NCBI GenBank assembly: GCA_031761405.1 | Contig: JASEVX010000005.1 | Coordinates: 5,663,724 to 5,727,723, forward strand | DNA: 64,000 bases | Origin: Serripes groenlandicus | Taxonomy: Eukaryota; Mollusca; Bivalvia; Cardiida; Cardiidae | Direction of reading: 5' to 3' | The notes under the pieces: generated by a model | The model's database searches: none | The model's input: only the letters and a program-made list of their open reading frames with translations | What the model was told of the DNA's origin: nothing | Translations under genes and position numbers: made by a program | Shown: in pieces, positions 11,083 through 23,790 of the stretch | Layout of the letters: the number at the start of each line of letters is the position of its first letter | Numbering within the stretch: position 1 is the stretch's first letter

Positions 11083-11205
11083 GAAATTTACTGACAGACG
11101 CCATGGTGGAGTACCACATAGATAAACGAGAATCTAACGACACGTGGGGACTAGCGGCCATCGCTCTTCTCTCCGGCGGGGGAATCCGTGCGTCTACTGA
11201 AATAG
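11083..11205 (+). CDS. Nucleotidase left copy, exon 7
   Basis: Acceptor ATGTTTTTAG, donor G|GTTTGT; 123 bp. Encodes GNLLTDAMVEYHIDK... and ALLSGGGIRAS. The family motif NGGGIR (human Asn390 and Arg395 contact substrate) reads SGGGIR. Confidence 0.9.
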
Positions 11206-11270
11206 GTTTGTAATCCAATGTTTATCTGATTAAGGAAGCTGTGTACGCCGAGTAATCTCAGATTGACATA

Positions 11271-11628
11271 TTACCCTTTCCCATCTGAATTTAGACGCAT
11301 CTGCAGCAAACGCTTTCGAAAACAAATGTTTCAAGTGAAGAGATTGCTCATAATCCCCTTTTCCCTCAATGTTTATATTCAATAATTGTATTTACATTTG
11401 TAGAGATGACCCACTTTGTGTGTACAAAGTCGTCTGTTGCAGACACTTTTGAAAACATTTTGGCATAAGGAGAAATTGCTCATCATGAGTAATTTCTCCT
11501 TTTTGCGAACAATGGCTTCAAATAATTCTATTATATTACTTTACTTTCATTTACAGATAACTCATAATTTAGACTTATAGTTTTCAAATTCGTCTGCTGC
11601 AAGGTTGTTGTATGTGGGAAAGGGTTAA
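11271..11628. mobile_element. Composite of two TTAA-type MITEs
   Basis: Two hairpin units joined head to tail: CCCTTTCCCATCTGAA... at the start, a second CAGACACTTTTGAAAACATT near 11,440, and TATGTGGGAAAGGGTTAAGT at the end. Confidence 0.7.
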
Positions 11629-11708
11629 GTCTGTACTTAAAGGCTTTATCGAGCATTGATATCATGAAGCTAGTATGTTCTTTTCCGCCTCTGCATCTAT
11701 TTACCATT

Positions 11709-11953
11709 TGAGAGATTCCCCGAGAAAACCGACATTGTGGACTCTGCGTAAAGTATTGATCCGGATCAGCCTAAGCATGCCGCGCTGACCAACCCGGACA
11801 GTCTCTTTTCGCCTCCCGCAGAATTTCTGTTTCAGGAATCATTACTCTATACCTATATCCCCCTAAAACAAGCATGTGCGGACTGCGCAGGCTGATCTGG
11901 GTCGATACATTACGCAGAGTCCATAATGTTGGATGTCTCGTGGAACGGCTCAT
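11709..11953. mobile_element. MITE, GAGCCGTCC family, copy 2
   Basis: Ends GAGAGATTCCCCGAGAAAAC and GATGTCTCGTGGAACGGCTC; interior matches copy 1. Right counterpart 35,973-36,224. Confidence 0.7.
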
Positions 11954-13574
11954 CTTGCAGGCTTCATTGTATTTACTAACATTACTATGTCGTTATACAT
12001 AAACGTCAGTGTGACACGAACAGCGAATGATCTAGGTCATTTAAATAAGTAAACACGAACAGCGAAGTATCTAGGTCATTTAAATTCCATTATCACCTTG
12101 AGTGCACCTAGAACAACGACAAAAGGGCATTTATTAGGGTGTAACTGAAGATTTCATTCCTTATCAACTGATGGACATATTGGAACATCAGGGGTGGAGT
12201 CAAATGAAAATGTATCATAACTTGCATTTTGTTGTCAACGAAGTGAATGTCTTTCATTGAAATATAATTGAAGCCTTTCATTGTTTTTGATCAATCTTCA
12301 TTCTAAGGTATGTTGACCATACACACAGCCAACTAATTATTGATTATAAACAGTATAATTATAAGATTTGTGAATTCCACATACACTTTTCAAGATGTTT
12401 GTCAGAATATTTGAATTTTATTATTTATTAATAAAACCACAAAACAGACAATTTAGGATATGCATGCAATAGCACGTCATTTTACCTTTCCCTTATTAAA
12501 GTCACCTTTGCAGCAATCTATGTGTATTAAAACAATGAGAAAATGGTTAAATCGCTGAAGAAATGAGTTTTCTCTTTTTCTCAAAATGATATTAGCTTGG
12601 CATAAATATATATGCAATAAAAACTGAAAGCTGAGGGGGGGGGGGGGGGGACTATGAAGAAAGAAGAATGGGTTCGTGCAGTTTGGTTAGAACAGCCTCG
12701 GTGGTGTAATGGTTATGATGTCCGCCTCGAAAGCGGGCGACCAGTGATTAATCCACGGTCGGGTTATACCAAAGACTTGAAAGTGGCAGCAGTTATTTCT
12801 TTCCATGGTGCGAAGTGTTGCAGACGGGCGAACTTGCCTAAGGAAAAGCTTCAAATCAGCACTGATAATTAACACAGGAAACGCCGTAAAATGACCGAAA
12901 TACTGGTTTGCGCAATGTATCATTTCCCCAAAAACAGTTGTAAACGTCATCTGTTTCATCGAATTAGTTATATGTGACAGATAGATATACATGTTAAAAT
13001 TGTTATTTAACTGTCGCCGTTAGTGACAGATTTGATACAAAGATTTACGTCTGAACGTAAGCCAACATGCATGTACATCTTTTATATATATATATAGCTT
13101 AATTTATTTATTTAACGAACCATGTGGAAACAAGTTACAAGTTACAAAAATACACGTGAAACATGGCAGTATGCCATTTCTTTTAAAACAAACACATCAG
13201 ATATAGTAGCACTTGCACGCTATCAGAGCACTAGATGGGGAGCATAATTAATGTTCTTAAATCAGTATCAGAACTCCGAACCATTTGGTGTGCTTTCTTA
13301 AAAGATTAAGGTCTGAAAGGATATGGATATTCTTCCTACCATACGCCTACTTAATATCAACGAGCTTTATCATCGGAATTAACCGTGCATCCCTGATCGA
13401 AGTGCATCCTTCAAGATACGTATTGTATTCTGTGAATGTTCATTTCCTGTGATTGTTCCTTTCCTGGATGTTCGATTTAAAACCACATTAACCAACAGGG
13501 AAGATAAAGATATGTCTATACATAAACTTCCATTCATTGTTTGCTCTATTTCGCCTGATATGCAATGAGTATAT
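11954..13574. other. Intron 7, mostly unique AT-rich DNA
   Basis: No exon. Holds a near-direct repeat of GAACAGCGAA...ATCTAGGTCATTTAAAT (about 12,020 and 12,060), a 14-base poly-G run at about 12,637-12,650 and a tRNA-like SINE (12,690-12,860). Much of it beyond 12,150 has no counterpart in the right arm. Confidence 0.6.
12690..12860 (+). mobile_element. tRNA-like SINE fragment
   Basis: GGTGGTGTAATGGTTATGAT followed by GTCCGCCTCGAAAGCGGGCG resembles the 5' half of a tRNA. The downstream phrase ATACCAAAGACTTGAAA also occurs beside the tRNA-like head at 48,905-48,990, so these belong to one family. Box B is decayed. Confidence 0.55.
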
Positions 13575-13850
13575 CATTGGACGAGAGCCCAGCCCCGGTT
13601 GCTCAATCGGTAGCGACGCGCACTGTCAATAACTCCAGCTCATCCTAAATTATTTCCGACGTTTGACAAAAGTCACTATGACTCACGTCATTCGTTTTCC
13701 ACCAATGGGATTATAGTCTATGGGGAAAACCAGCCAGTTGCTTGGAAAGTGGAAAGTATGGTGTGGGAAAGCCAGAAAACGCATGAATATGTGAACTGGC
13801 CGCCTTGATATGACTGGAAAATGGTTTAAACGGCGTTAAACCACTCATGT
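13575..13850 (+). mobile_element. tRNA-derived SINE
   Basis: Begins CCCCGGTTGCTCAATCGGTA (box A-like), shares the TTTCCGACGTTTGACAAAAG and GAACTGGCCGCC body, and ends GGCGTTAAACCACT. No counterpart at the matching site of the right arm, so it inserted after duplication or was lost there. Confidence 0.7.
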
Positions 13851-14035
13851 TTTAAAATTATATTCTGATGAGCACCCTTGTGTCAATTATGCATAACAAT
13901 ATGCAGATCGCAAGCAAAATACCAAATAGGGAATCAAATGACACATTTAAAAGTGTCAAGAACGAAATAATTGTGTACGAAAGAGTTGTCGTTCTTTACA
14001 CTCTCTTTATAGGCAGAGAGTGCGCATTCAAAGTC
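13845..14035 (+). repeat. Dispersed repeat also found at the window's right end
   Basis: Reads ATGAGCACCCTTGTGTCAAT... and recurs, inverted and slightly diverged, at about 63,700-63,960. It is absent from the matching part of the right arm. It makes a 71-codon ORF that is not supported as a gene because the second copy is broken by indels. Confidence 0.65.
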
Positions 14036-14082
14036 GTTGTTATATTAAATATATCTGTAAATGAAAGTATAATAATTGAATA

Positions 14083-14205
14083 AACTGTGAAAATACTGTG
14101 GTAAAGGAGAAATTGCTAATTTTGAGCCATTTCTCCTTAGGTCGCACAGTTTTAAAAAGTTGTCTGCTCAAGAGGCACAATAAAGCGTCTATATGCGATA
14201 AAGAT
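14083..14205. mobile_element. Truncated TTAA-type MITE
   Basis: Half copy with stem AAAGGAGAAATTGCTAATTT and TCTGCTCAAGAGGCACAATA. The full-length counterpart is 35,018-35,242. Confidence 0.65.
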
Positions 14206-14363
14206 GATCAGTCCGATCTCAAAGAGATTAATATACAGGTATGATCGGAGTCGTCTCCTTAGTGTACAATATATCACCGATCTTTTTACGTGTGAAATAT
14301 TCGATTTGTGAAAGAATAACGTTCAACAATTCATTAAACGTACTTTGATTTTTGTTCTACCAG

Positions 14364-14519
14364 GTAACATATCAATGGGCCAAGTTCTGACCGTCCAACC
14401 GTTCGGTACCAACGTTGATATGATACAAATAAAAGGCGTCCATCTTAAAAAAGCCTTCGAGCACTCGGTGGCGAATTACGACATCCATGATAGACCCGGT
14501 GCTTTCTTCCAAACGTCAG
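14364..14519 (+). CDS. Nucleotidase left copy, exon 8
   Basis: Acceptor TTCTACCAG, donor G|GTGAGC; 156 bp. Encodes GNISMGQVLTVQPFGTNVDM and KKAFEHSVANYD, matching the CD73 segment with the base-stacking Phe of the PFG motif (human Phe417). Confidence 0.92.
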
Positions 14520-16036
14520 GTGAGCAGCTCAATTGTTACTTTTTGTCTAATATTCTTGCACATGTAAATGTGTATAACGACTCTTTTCGCGTAATTAAAA
14601 CGCGTATTGTTTATCTCGTTATAACGTTTTTGAATTCGCGATATGATTGGATTATATTGTTAATTAAAATATCACACACAGGACCAGGTTACTATAAAAA
14701 GTATCTCTATATGGTTCATAAAGTATAAACATATAATGACTTTTTATACAATACCTTATAGAAAGGATATTTATAGTAATACGTTCTTGTGTGGTTTTTC
14801 CTAAATTTGTTTGAACGAAAACAAAATTGGCATTATTAGTATATAATTAATCATATAGAGAGACTATTTGTAGTTAAACGGTTTTTGTGGTTGTTTCTTT
14901 TCAAATGTTCTCAATCGATAACTCAGACGTCATTATTATTATAGTATATGAACCATATAGAGAGACCATTTATAGTTGCTTAACAGGGTATTTTATAAGA
15001 TTTTTTCCGAATTTCTCGAATTCAAAATCAGACGTATTTTCTCTTTGTGTTATAACTCGTTTTTCGATTTAGTACGTGTTCATTTACATTATTACAACTT
15101 CATTTGTGTTAATGCGACCTTTCATAATATTCTAGGCTTGTGTACTTAATTAAAAGCATCCAGTGACGTGTTTACTAGCTGTTTTTATCATATATATTCA
15201 GTGAATAAAGAAAAGTAACACTGGTCGTCGATATCGGAGACCATGTGTTTCTGTAAGAGTGTGTACAGTGCTCGGATGTATGTGATAATAAACAATAAGG
15301 CAGCACGTCTGATAAAAAGCGCATACTTTTATTTTATTTATTTTTTATTTATGGATGGGAATAAATCGGTTTTGAAGAATCTGTTTTGATAACTTATCCC
15401 TGAATCCTAAAAAACTGACAGCGGTAACTGCAGCTGTGATGAACCTGTTACGTAGATGATTTACTCAAAGTTGATGGTCTGGTCTTGCATAGATGGACTT
15501 CAATAGTGGACAGTGTCAGTGTAATGACGTCTAATTGGCGTCAAATTGTAGTTAAAATGAAGAATAATTTCCTTGATTTCGGTCATGTTCAAATAAACGT
15601 TGAATGTCAATGTCGCAAGGAAGTGTCACTATTTTGTGATTATGCTGTCGTCTGTCAACAAAACAAATGATGAATTGTAATGTATACCTATTTCTTCTGA
15701 GCTTAAATTTGACCTGCATTCAAAATATTTACACTTCATCGTACTGAAGTTTACTCAAACAACTGTAGATAGCTCTTAAGAGTCTGGCTATGCTTACAAG
15801 CGAGTGGACAATGTATGCAATATATCTGAGAATGATGATCAGCCAACAAAGAAAACCCAAGGTCTTAAACGTTGCGTTACTTATATACCGAGTATAAACG
15901 TATATCCTAGAAGTCACTAAAATTGCATCATGTAGACTGTTGCATATGATCGTATCAGTTTTTGCCCTTAAGAATGTTTAATATAAAACCCGTATAGCTC
16001 CTTTACACACACCTGTTTTTTGCCACTTCGTTTCAG

Positions 16037-16240
16037 GGGCGCATGTCGTGTACGATCTTAGTCAACCACCAGGTTCAAGAGTTGTCTCTCTTGAGTTATT
16101 ATGCCTCAATTGTTCCGTGCCGAAATACAGTCTACTTAACGAGGAAGCTGTTTATAACATACTGATGATGGATTTTACTATAAAAGGGGGCGACGGTTAT
16201 ACCATGATAGCCAATAACATTATACGACGAGTATCTATCA
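16037..16240 (+). CDS. Nucleotidase left copy, exon 9
   Basis: Acceptor CGTTTCAG, donor ATCA|GTGAGT; 204 bp. Encodes HVVYDLSQPPGSRVV, LLCLNC and MMDFTIKGGDGYTMI; Phe and Asp here match human Phe500 and Asp506. Its last ~60 bases and donor are repeated downstream. Confidence 0.93.
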
Positions 16241-18200
16241 GTGAGTACTATTAATTACTTTATTATCAAAGGAGCTACGAGTATACCATGATAGCCAATT
16301 TCATTATACGACGAGTATCTATCAGTGAGTACTAGTAATTACTTTATTATCAAAGGAGCGACGATTATACCATGATAGCCACGTACATTATACGATGAGT
16401 ATCTATCAGTTAGTACTTTTAATTACTTTTATAGGTCACAATACACTAAATAAATTCCTTCTTTGTTTCCATGTAAATCGACCAACTTCAGTCATCAATT
16501 GTCACACTTTCTAAGCATTTCCCATAAAGAACACCATATATCATTGAAAAGAGTTACCTCTTAGCTTTAAAAAAATCCAAAGAAAATGTGGGGTCATGTA
16601 TTATGCAAGAAAGAACTCACCAGGCGAACATGGTTACCGTCATTTTCGACAAAAAAGGTCCCGGACAAACCGGTGTTTAGCATTCTCTACTTTCACTTTC
16701 AGACAAGGTCAAAAAAATAAAAGTGATCAAATCAATCATTTCCAGTGCATCCTATACACATTCGCAATGCATTTAAACTCATTGTCATATATTCAATACA
16801 TACTGGTGATGGTATACACTCATTTCTACACAAACAAAGGTTTATTTAGGGTCTTCTGTAGTGTAGATCAAAGGGTCCGCGGACGTATTTAGCGTAATTT
16901 GACCTTTATATCAAATGGGCTACGATCATAACATGATAGCCAATTACATTATATTACGGGTATCTATCAGTGAGTACTATTAATTACTTTAGTATCAAAG
17001 GAGCTACGATTATACCATGATAGCCAATCACATTATACGATGAGTATCTATCAGTGAGTACTATTAATTACTTTATTATCAAAGGAGCTACGATTATACC
17101 ATGATAGCCAATTACATTATACGACGAGTATATATCAGTGAGTACTAGTAATTACTTTATTATCAAAGGAGCTACGATTATACCATGATAGCCACGTACA
17201 TTATACGATGAGTATCTATCAGTTAGTACTATTAATTACTTTTATATCAAATGAGCTACGATCATACCATGATAGCCAATTACATTATATTACGGGTATC
17301 TATCAGTGAGTACTATTAATTACTTTAGTATCAAAGGAGCTACGATTAAACCATGATAGCCAATCATATTATACGATGAGTATCTATCAGTGAGTACTAT
17401 TAATTACTTTATTATCAAAGGAGCTACGATTATACCATGATAGCCAATTACATTATACGACGAGTATCTATCAGTGAGTACTAGTAATTACTTTATTATC
17501 AAAGGAGCTACGATTATACCATGATAGCCACGTACATTATACGATGAGTATCTATCAGTTAGTACTATTAATTACTTTTATATCAAATGAGCTACGATCA
17601 TACCATGATAGCCAATTACATTATATTACGGGTATCTATCAGTGAGTACTATTAATTACTTTAGTATCAAAGGAGCTACGATTATACCATGATAGCCAAT
17701 CACATTATACGATGAGTATCTATCAGTGAGTACTATTAATTACTTTATTATCAAAGGAGCTACGAGTATACCATGATAGCCAATTACATTATACGACGAG
17801 TATCTATCAGTGAGTACTAGTAATTACTTTATTATCAAAGGAGCTACGATTATACCATGATAGCCAATTACATTACACGATGAGTATCTATCAGTGAGTA
17901 CTATTAATTACTTAAATAACAAAGGAGCTACGATTATACCATGATAGCCAATAACGTTATATACTACGAGTATCTATCAGTGGTTATTATAAATTACGTT
18001 ATTAAGGGGTTGACGATTACACCATGATAGCCAACAACATTATATACGAGTATCTATAAGTCTTTATTGTAAATTACATTATAAAGGGGGCGACGATTAT
18101 ACCATGTTTACGAAGGGTACCTAACAGTTAGTGCCAATATTTCCTTTTTTGCTATCAAAGAGGATGGCTATTATACAGTGATAGCCAACGACATTACATA
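16241..18200 (+). repeat. Intron 9 satellite built from the exon 9 3' end and splice donor
   Basis: About 18 tandem copies of a unit of about 84 bp. Each repeats the end of exon 9 (GGTTATACCATGATAGCCAA-type sequence and GAGTATCTATCA) plus the donor GTGAGTACTATTAATTACTT. A non-repeat block of about 475 bp (16,440-16,915) interrupts it. The right arm has the same array, longer, at 27,540-30,189. Confidence 0.93.
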
Positions 18201-18239
18201 TATGAGTACTCTAAATTACCAACGCATATTTTAAATAAA

Positions 18240-19810
18240 TGAACCATGCCTGACAAGTTTGGGTTTCATAGTTATCAGTATCATGTCACACCGAGGAGAT
18301 AGAACCTAGAGTCTTCAAACTTCATGAGATGATTGGTCTGAATTAGTAGATGATCCCTATTATTTTTAGGTTATTGGGTCAAAAGTCATTGTCACAAAGA
18401 ACCATAAAGGTCTTATCAATTCCTCAATATCTCAAGAACCCTTTGATCTAGTCTTCAAACTGCATAGGATGATTGGTGTAATTGTGTAGATGATCCCTAT
18501 TGTTTTTGGGGCCACTGGGTCAAAGTTAAAGTTACATGGGCCTAAACGGTTCAAAATCCATTTCTGCCCAATACCCCATAAACCCTTTGTCTCATAGTCT
18601 TCAAACTTCAGAGGATGATTGGACACCAGTGGAAATAATATATCTTTAGGTGCTACCTATTTACGAAATAACGCAAGCTAATTATAAACAAAATTAAAGG
18701 GCATACTTTGGCCTTAAAAAAGGATTAATAAGTAATTGACTAGACAATAATAATGTTAATGTCATGTTTCTTGCATTATCAAAACATATTTGGAATTCGT
18801 ATTGCTGTCGTCTATCATTACGAACAGAAAATAATAAAGTAAAGACTTTCAGAAAATCAAGGAATACATTTATAATGAACGATCTTAAAATATGAGAGCC
18901 AAGATGATCCTTAATCGATCACCTGCATTATCGTAAAGAAGCAAATAGATCAGCCCTTTTCTGATGCCACCTGGCGACCACTCAATATGACTGGAACAAA
19001 TTATGTAAGGAGTCACATTTCTGCTAAACCCTTTCCGTATAAGAGACGGTTTCTGGGGCCTTTGCAACAGACGATTTAGGAAAAGATTGTCGCCAAAAGA
19101 ACAATTACTTCTTATTAGAAAGTTATCCTTTTGTCACAATGTTTGATAAATAATCATACGTTGAATGAGTGAGTCAATAGCTCAGTTATAGGAATTTGGG
19201 ATCTTTCATGTTGATACCACTTTTTTTGCGGGAAACGACGTCGCTCTATTGACGTTACGCCAATATGAAGTATTACGGAAATGGCGTCACGTTACGTCAC
19301 GTCTTTGGCTACGATACAGTCAAAATTAAGGTTCGGGCGTAAGAAGACTAATGCTGTCGTTTTTTTGACGAACGGGAAAACATATTTCTTACAGAGTTCC
19401 ATTTATTTTTTAACTCTCGTACAAATGTTAATTCCCACATAGCACAGCAATTTAATGATCTTAAATATCGATTTTAAAATAAATTATTAAAAAGACGACA
19501 ATACTTTTCAATCCGTGTTTTTTTTTTTTTTTTTTTCGTATTACATCAACTGCTATTGGAGTAACTGCGTCAAATGTCAAATCTGTTTCTGCTTAATATC
19601 TCGAAAACTCTTTACATTTAACTAGATGGTAGGATTCTATGAGTAGATGAACCCTACTGTTTTGGGATCACCTGGTCAAAGGTGAAGGTTTTATGGGCCG
19701 TAAAATTGAAATTGGTTTCAGCTGAACATCTAAAGAATTTTTTGACCAAGAGACCTCAAACTTCACAGGGTGATTGGCCTAATTGAGCAGATAACCCTTT
19801 GATTTTACAA
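18240..19810. repeat. Intron 9 molluscan tandem repeat with an arm-specific insertion
   Basis: 18,240-18,660 and 19,560-19,810 hold monomers containing GATGATTGGTCTGAATTAG, GATGATCCCTATT and CACTGGGTCAAAG-like phrases. Between them (about 18,670-19,560) is unique DNA with a half MITE (19,025-19,160) and a T18-type run near 19,520. The right arm has only a short version (27,290-27,420). Confidence 0.65.
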
Positions 19811-19869
19811 TTGGGAAACCTGCGCTTTTTTCGAAAAGCATTTTCTAGTTGTCCTTATTATTCTTTCAG

Positions 19870-20054
19870 ATTCACCAGACAGTGATGTGTTCAAAACCTA
19901 TCTACAGAAACACAATCCTGTGTATCCACGGACTGAGGGAAGGATTAAATTTGTAGATGGGAATACAGTATCCCATAGCCCTCCATTACTCTCTGTACAT
20001 ACCATGTATTTAATCTGTATCCTAGTATATGTTGTGTTTACCTGTCAAACTTGA
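19870..20054 (+). CDS. Nucleotidase left copy, exon 10 (C-terminus, GPI signal)
   Basis: Acceptor TTCTTTCAG; stop TGA at 20,052-20,054. Encodes YLQKHNPVYPRTEGRIKFVD, then a hydrophobic tail (LLSVHTMYLICILVYVVF) typical of a GPI-attachment signal, with candidate attachment residues around the DGN/SHS stretch. The frame is intact here but broken in the right copy. Confidence 0.9.
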
Positions 20055-20255
20055 TTGTGAATTGAAACATGCATTAGAAAAACTGATCTGAAACATTTCA
20101 CTTCAAGCGTAGATCAAGGTGAATCTGTGTTGTAGTACAGTATAATAACAATTTGTTTTGTTCGCTATCCCGTCATTCAGGCATACTTAGGCATTTAAAG
20201 AATGTTAAGAATCCAGATAGAGTTATAAGTTATGAAGACTGATCAATCATTATTG

Positions 20256-20463
20256 TTACAAGCCCTTTCACATATACAAAAGAAATCTTCAACAGTCGAT
20301 TTTGAAAACAATTAAGGCAAAAAATATGGATTTTTTTTACCAATAAAAGTTAAATTGTGAAATGAGTTGAAAATATTGGGACAAAGAGAGATAGCGCTCA
20401 TAATAAGCCACATGTCTTTCAAAGAAGGATGTTGCAAAGGCGTCAAAATGCGTCTACAGGGTT
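20256..20463. mobile_element. Degraded TTAA-type MITE
   Basis: AGCCCTTTCACATATACAAA start, CAAAATGCGTCTACAGGGTT end. Counterpart 26,665-26,880. Confidence 0.55.
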
Positions 20464-21163
20464 GAAAGTCAGCCATTCCTAAGGTTGGTTTTCCTATGGT
20501 ATATGGCTCACACTAATCTTTTCATACTTGACCACCTGTCAAATGTGTGTCTGAAAGACCGTTTGTGAGAACATCTTGTTATTTGTCATGTTGCTTTTTG
20601 GTCTTCCTACCCTTATTTGCAATCAGGGTACCAAGTCAGAGAGATTGCGTAATTATACAAGTAATTCATTCTGTGAAAACGGCCAATCTATTGTAATCTT
20701 TGTTGGAACTGGAACTTAACGAGGGAAGTACATTTTTGCTGAATCTTCGCTAGTCAATAAATCTATCTATTTCAAAAATACGTTTTTGAAAAGGTTATAA
20801 TATACTTATAACAGAAGTTACCACTGGCAAAAGCAGACGGTTGTTTTGTGTGGAAGTTGCAGTTTCTAAAAAAAGTGGTCTTCTACATAAATATTTATTA
20901 CAAAACAAGCAAAATATGATAATTATATTGAGTCAGATTTGTCGTTGATAAAGGATATAACCTCACATATTCAAGTTATGATTTTTGAATTTATAGAAGT
21001 GTAAAATATAGAAACTTGAAATGATTATCCATACTAATCAGTAAAATCAAAACTGAGGAATGATTGTTTTGGAAAATCACAGTTGATAAGAATACCGAGT
21101 CGAGTACGATATACTTACTGCATCTGTCGTTTGGAGTCTTATTGCCTCTTGCTTATGATATCC

Positions 21164-21391
21164 CTAAACCCCTTTCCTACAAACAGACGCTTTATGATGC
21201 CTCTGCCGCAGACGACTTTGAAAACATTGTTGCAAAGGGAGAAATTGCTTATAATGAGCAACTTGTCCTTTAGCCACAATGTTATCAGCTATATTTGATA
21301 ACTAAACTCCTTAATTGCGATTGTTCACAGTTTTGACAAAATGCTTTCAAAAACATCTGCTTCAGAATTGTTTTATGTTGGAAAGGGTTAA
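21164..21391. mobile_element. TTAA-type hairpin MITE
   Basis: Starts TAAACCCCTTTCCTACAAAC and ends GTTGGAAAGGGTTAA. Central hairpin AGAAATTGCTTATAATGAGC. A reduced counterpart is at 25,470-25,600. Confidence 0.75.
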
Positions 21392-21764
21392 AGTATCATG
21401 GGCATAATACAAGTAGGGTTATAATTGTATTTTTATCTAGGGCAATATGACATGTAGTTTCTGACGATACTGTGCACATGTACTTGGTCACCGAAGTCTT
21501 CACGGCAGCAGCAACAAATCGCCGCTCATTTAAATCAACACCGATATTTATATCAGAATATAGAACAGGGTTACTATTGTGCCAAGTAGGCCCCTAATCG
21601 AGTTAATATTAAACAATGCAGTTTGATCACCAACGAAGACATTGCCTGGTCCAACTGACCTCTGCAGGCTTCTACTATAGTCGAAAGTGTTCTATTAAAA
21701 CCTCCAGCAATATCATCACACAATGGTGATGCACTGCCTTATCCGAATTTAGTTAAGTTTAAAC

Positions 21765-21965
21765 TTGTTTATTTTACATCGATTGTGAAACAAACTGTCA
21801 GCTTATATTAATCACGCTCGATGTCTGCTTTCTGGAGACTTAACCAGTACTCACGCCGTTTGTGTGGGATAATCCCAAAGGCAAAACCCACTCATCATTT
21901 AAACCCGGGACCTTTGGTATGAGAGACCAACGCTCTAACTTTGCACCACGGTCTTCTACCTAATT
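21765..21965 (-). mobile_element. tRNA-derived SINE, inverted copy
   Basis: Minus strand: AGTTAGAGCGTTGGTCTCTC, then GGTCCCGGGTTTAAATGATG (box B-like), then GTACTGGTTAAGTCTCCAGA and GTGATTAATATAAGC. Same family as 6,795-6,995. Confidence 0.7.
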
Positions 21966-23289
21966 TTCGAGTTTTTTCTTGCTCATACAATCATTTTATA
22001 TTTTTTTCAGAGTGTACTTATCATATTGTTTATTATCATTTAGGGTTCTTCAATAATCTTTTTGTAAAATAATGATCAAATAGCTAAGTTGAACATTTGC
22101 ATTTATTTGTATATGGTTTATGAGAAAAGAATACATGCACTTATATTAAAACAGTTTACATATGTAAATAAACGTATAAAATATATGTAGGTATGCCGGA
22201 ACTACTTTTTTATTTATAAAGGGATGCCACTGTGTTGATATATAACCTTCCAGTATATACGAGTGGCCTCCCTTTGTTTCCTTAAAAGTTATAATTGTAT
22301 TATGAATAATTCCGTATTCCATATTCCATATATTTAACTAATCAGACTTATTGTCATTGTCTGACATTGTATAGTAAACAAAAAAATCCAATAGATGTGT
22401 TCAATATTTTTTCTGGTTACAACTTTTCAATATGGCGGACAAACTGTGTTTGAATAGGACATTCACACAGATTCGTCCGCTTGTGATCAGGTACGAAGAC
22501 ACTAAGTAGTTCCATTCTTTCGTCATCAATTAGCATAAAATAAAAAGAAAATGTGTTTGTCTAGAGTGGAGTGAATTTTCATATTTTTGCATTTGTGTTT
22601 TCAAAATCGTCTGCTGCAGATTTGTTATATGTCGGAAAGGGTAAAGCAATAGGTCTACATATACGAGTACAAATGAGACAACTTGCCAGCAGACGCATTT
22701 TGACCCATTTACCAAAATTGCAGTGAGGCTCGGACAAGTCATACATACAGTCTTACAAAAGTGTACAATGTCTGCCTGCAAGTTCAATAATATAATAGAG
22801 TTGAAAAACATGGTGACAAAAACAGAAATTGCTTGTTTTGAGCAATTTCCTCTTTTGTCGACATGTTTTCAAAAAGCCATCTCCTGCAAAGGCGTCAGAA
22901 AGCGTTTATATCAGGGTAAGGGTTAAAGAGGCAAGTTTCTAATTTCTGATAAATTGCAATCACAGTTTGTTCTACTATAACCTAACATGTGATTACTTTA
23001 CAAAGGGAAATTAAAACACAATGTTGCCTGTTGTCAGTCACACATTATAAGTCATGAGCACCACAAGATCTTTTTGGATGAATTAAAAAAAGATAATGAT
23101 ACTGAACACCGTCCTATCTGTTTTCAACTGTTGAATGAATACACAATTAAAACATTTAAACACTTTTCAATATTGGTTGTCCGTTTCCCTCTTGTTAAAA
23201 AAAATAAAATTTCAACAGGTTATTTAGACCTCCCTGTTTGTTTTTCTTTAATTGAATAACAACACAAGAGGGCATTGAGTCCTATATCG

Positions 23290-23790
23290 CTCACCTGATG
23301 CAATAATCTTTTTGGACGTATTGTTTAATGTTCTTACTCTAAACATACAAAGAAATCAAGCCCCACCACCCGGGTAGCCATGTTTTTGAACGGATCAAAA
23401 TAATTTGAACTATCTGTGTAGTCTCACCCAAGGAACATTTGTGCCAAATTATTTTCAAATTTGGCCAGTACTTTTAGAAAAGAAGAAATTTCATAAGAAA
23501 AAAGAGTCTCACCCCCTTGCGGCCATTTTTTTCGACGTATTGGAATGACTTGAACAAGCTAGGTTGAGGAAAACACCCAAGGAACAGTTGTGCCAAATTG
23601 TTTTCAAATATGGCCAGTACTTTTGGACAAGAGGATTTTAAAGTTTTTATTATATACCATATTTGTTTGAAAATTTGAAAAAAAAAAATGGTAGAAGTTC
23701 TCTCAAGGAACGTTTGTGCCTAATTATTTTCGAATTAGGCCAGGTCTTTTAGACAATAAGTTTATTAAAGTTGTTTATATATACCATAAA
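23290..23790. repeat. Molluscan tandem repeat in the spacer
   Basis: Three degenerate monomers sharing CCCAAGGAACATTTGTGCCAA-like sequence and GGCCAGTACTTTTGGACAAG. Related in style to the array at 55,150-56,420. Confidence 0.65.

Larger units (their letters stand above)
20055..22785. other. 3' flank of the left nucleotidase copy
   Basis: No gene seen. MITEs at 20,256-20,463 and 21,164-21,391, an inverted SINE at 21,765-21,965 and AT-rich unique DNA. I found no AATAAA directly after the stop. The flank matches 24,752-27,154 in inverted order. Confidence 0.6.

Noticed and set aside
12637..12650. Poly-G run as a regulatory G-quadruplex
   Set aside because: A simple homopolymer; only one uninterrupted tract and no evidence of function.
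15485..15670. ORF shared by both arms in intron 8
   Set aside because: Shared through duplication of the intron; no start context, splice signals or homology support it.
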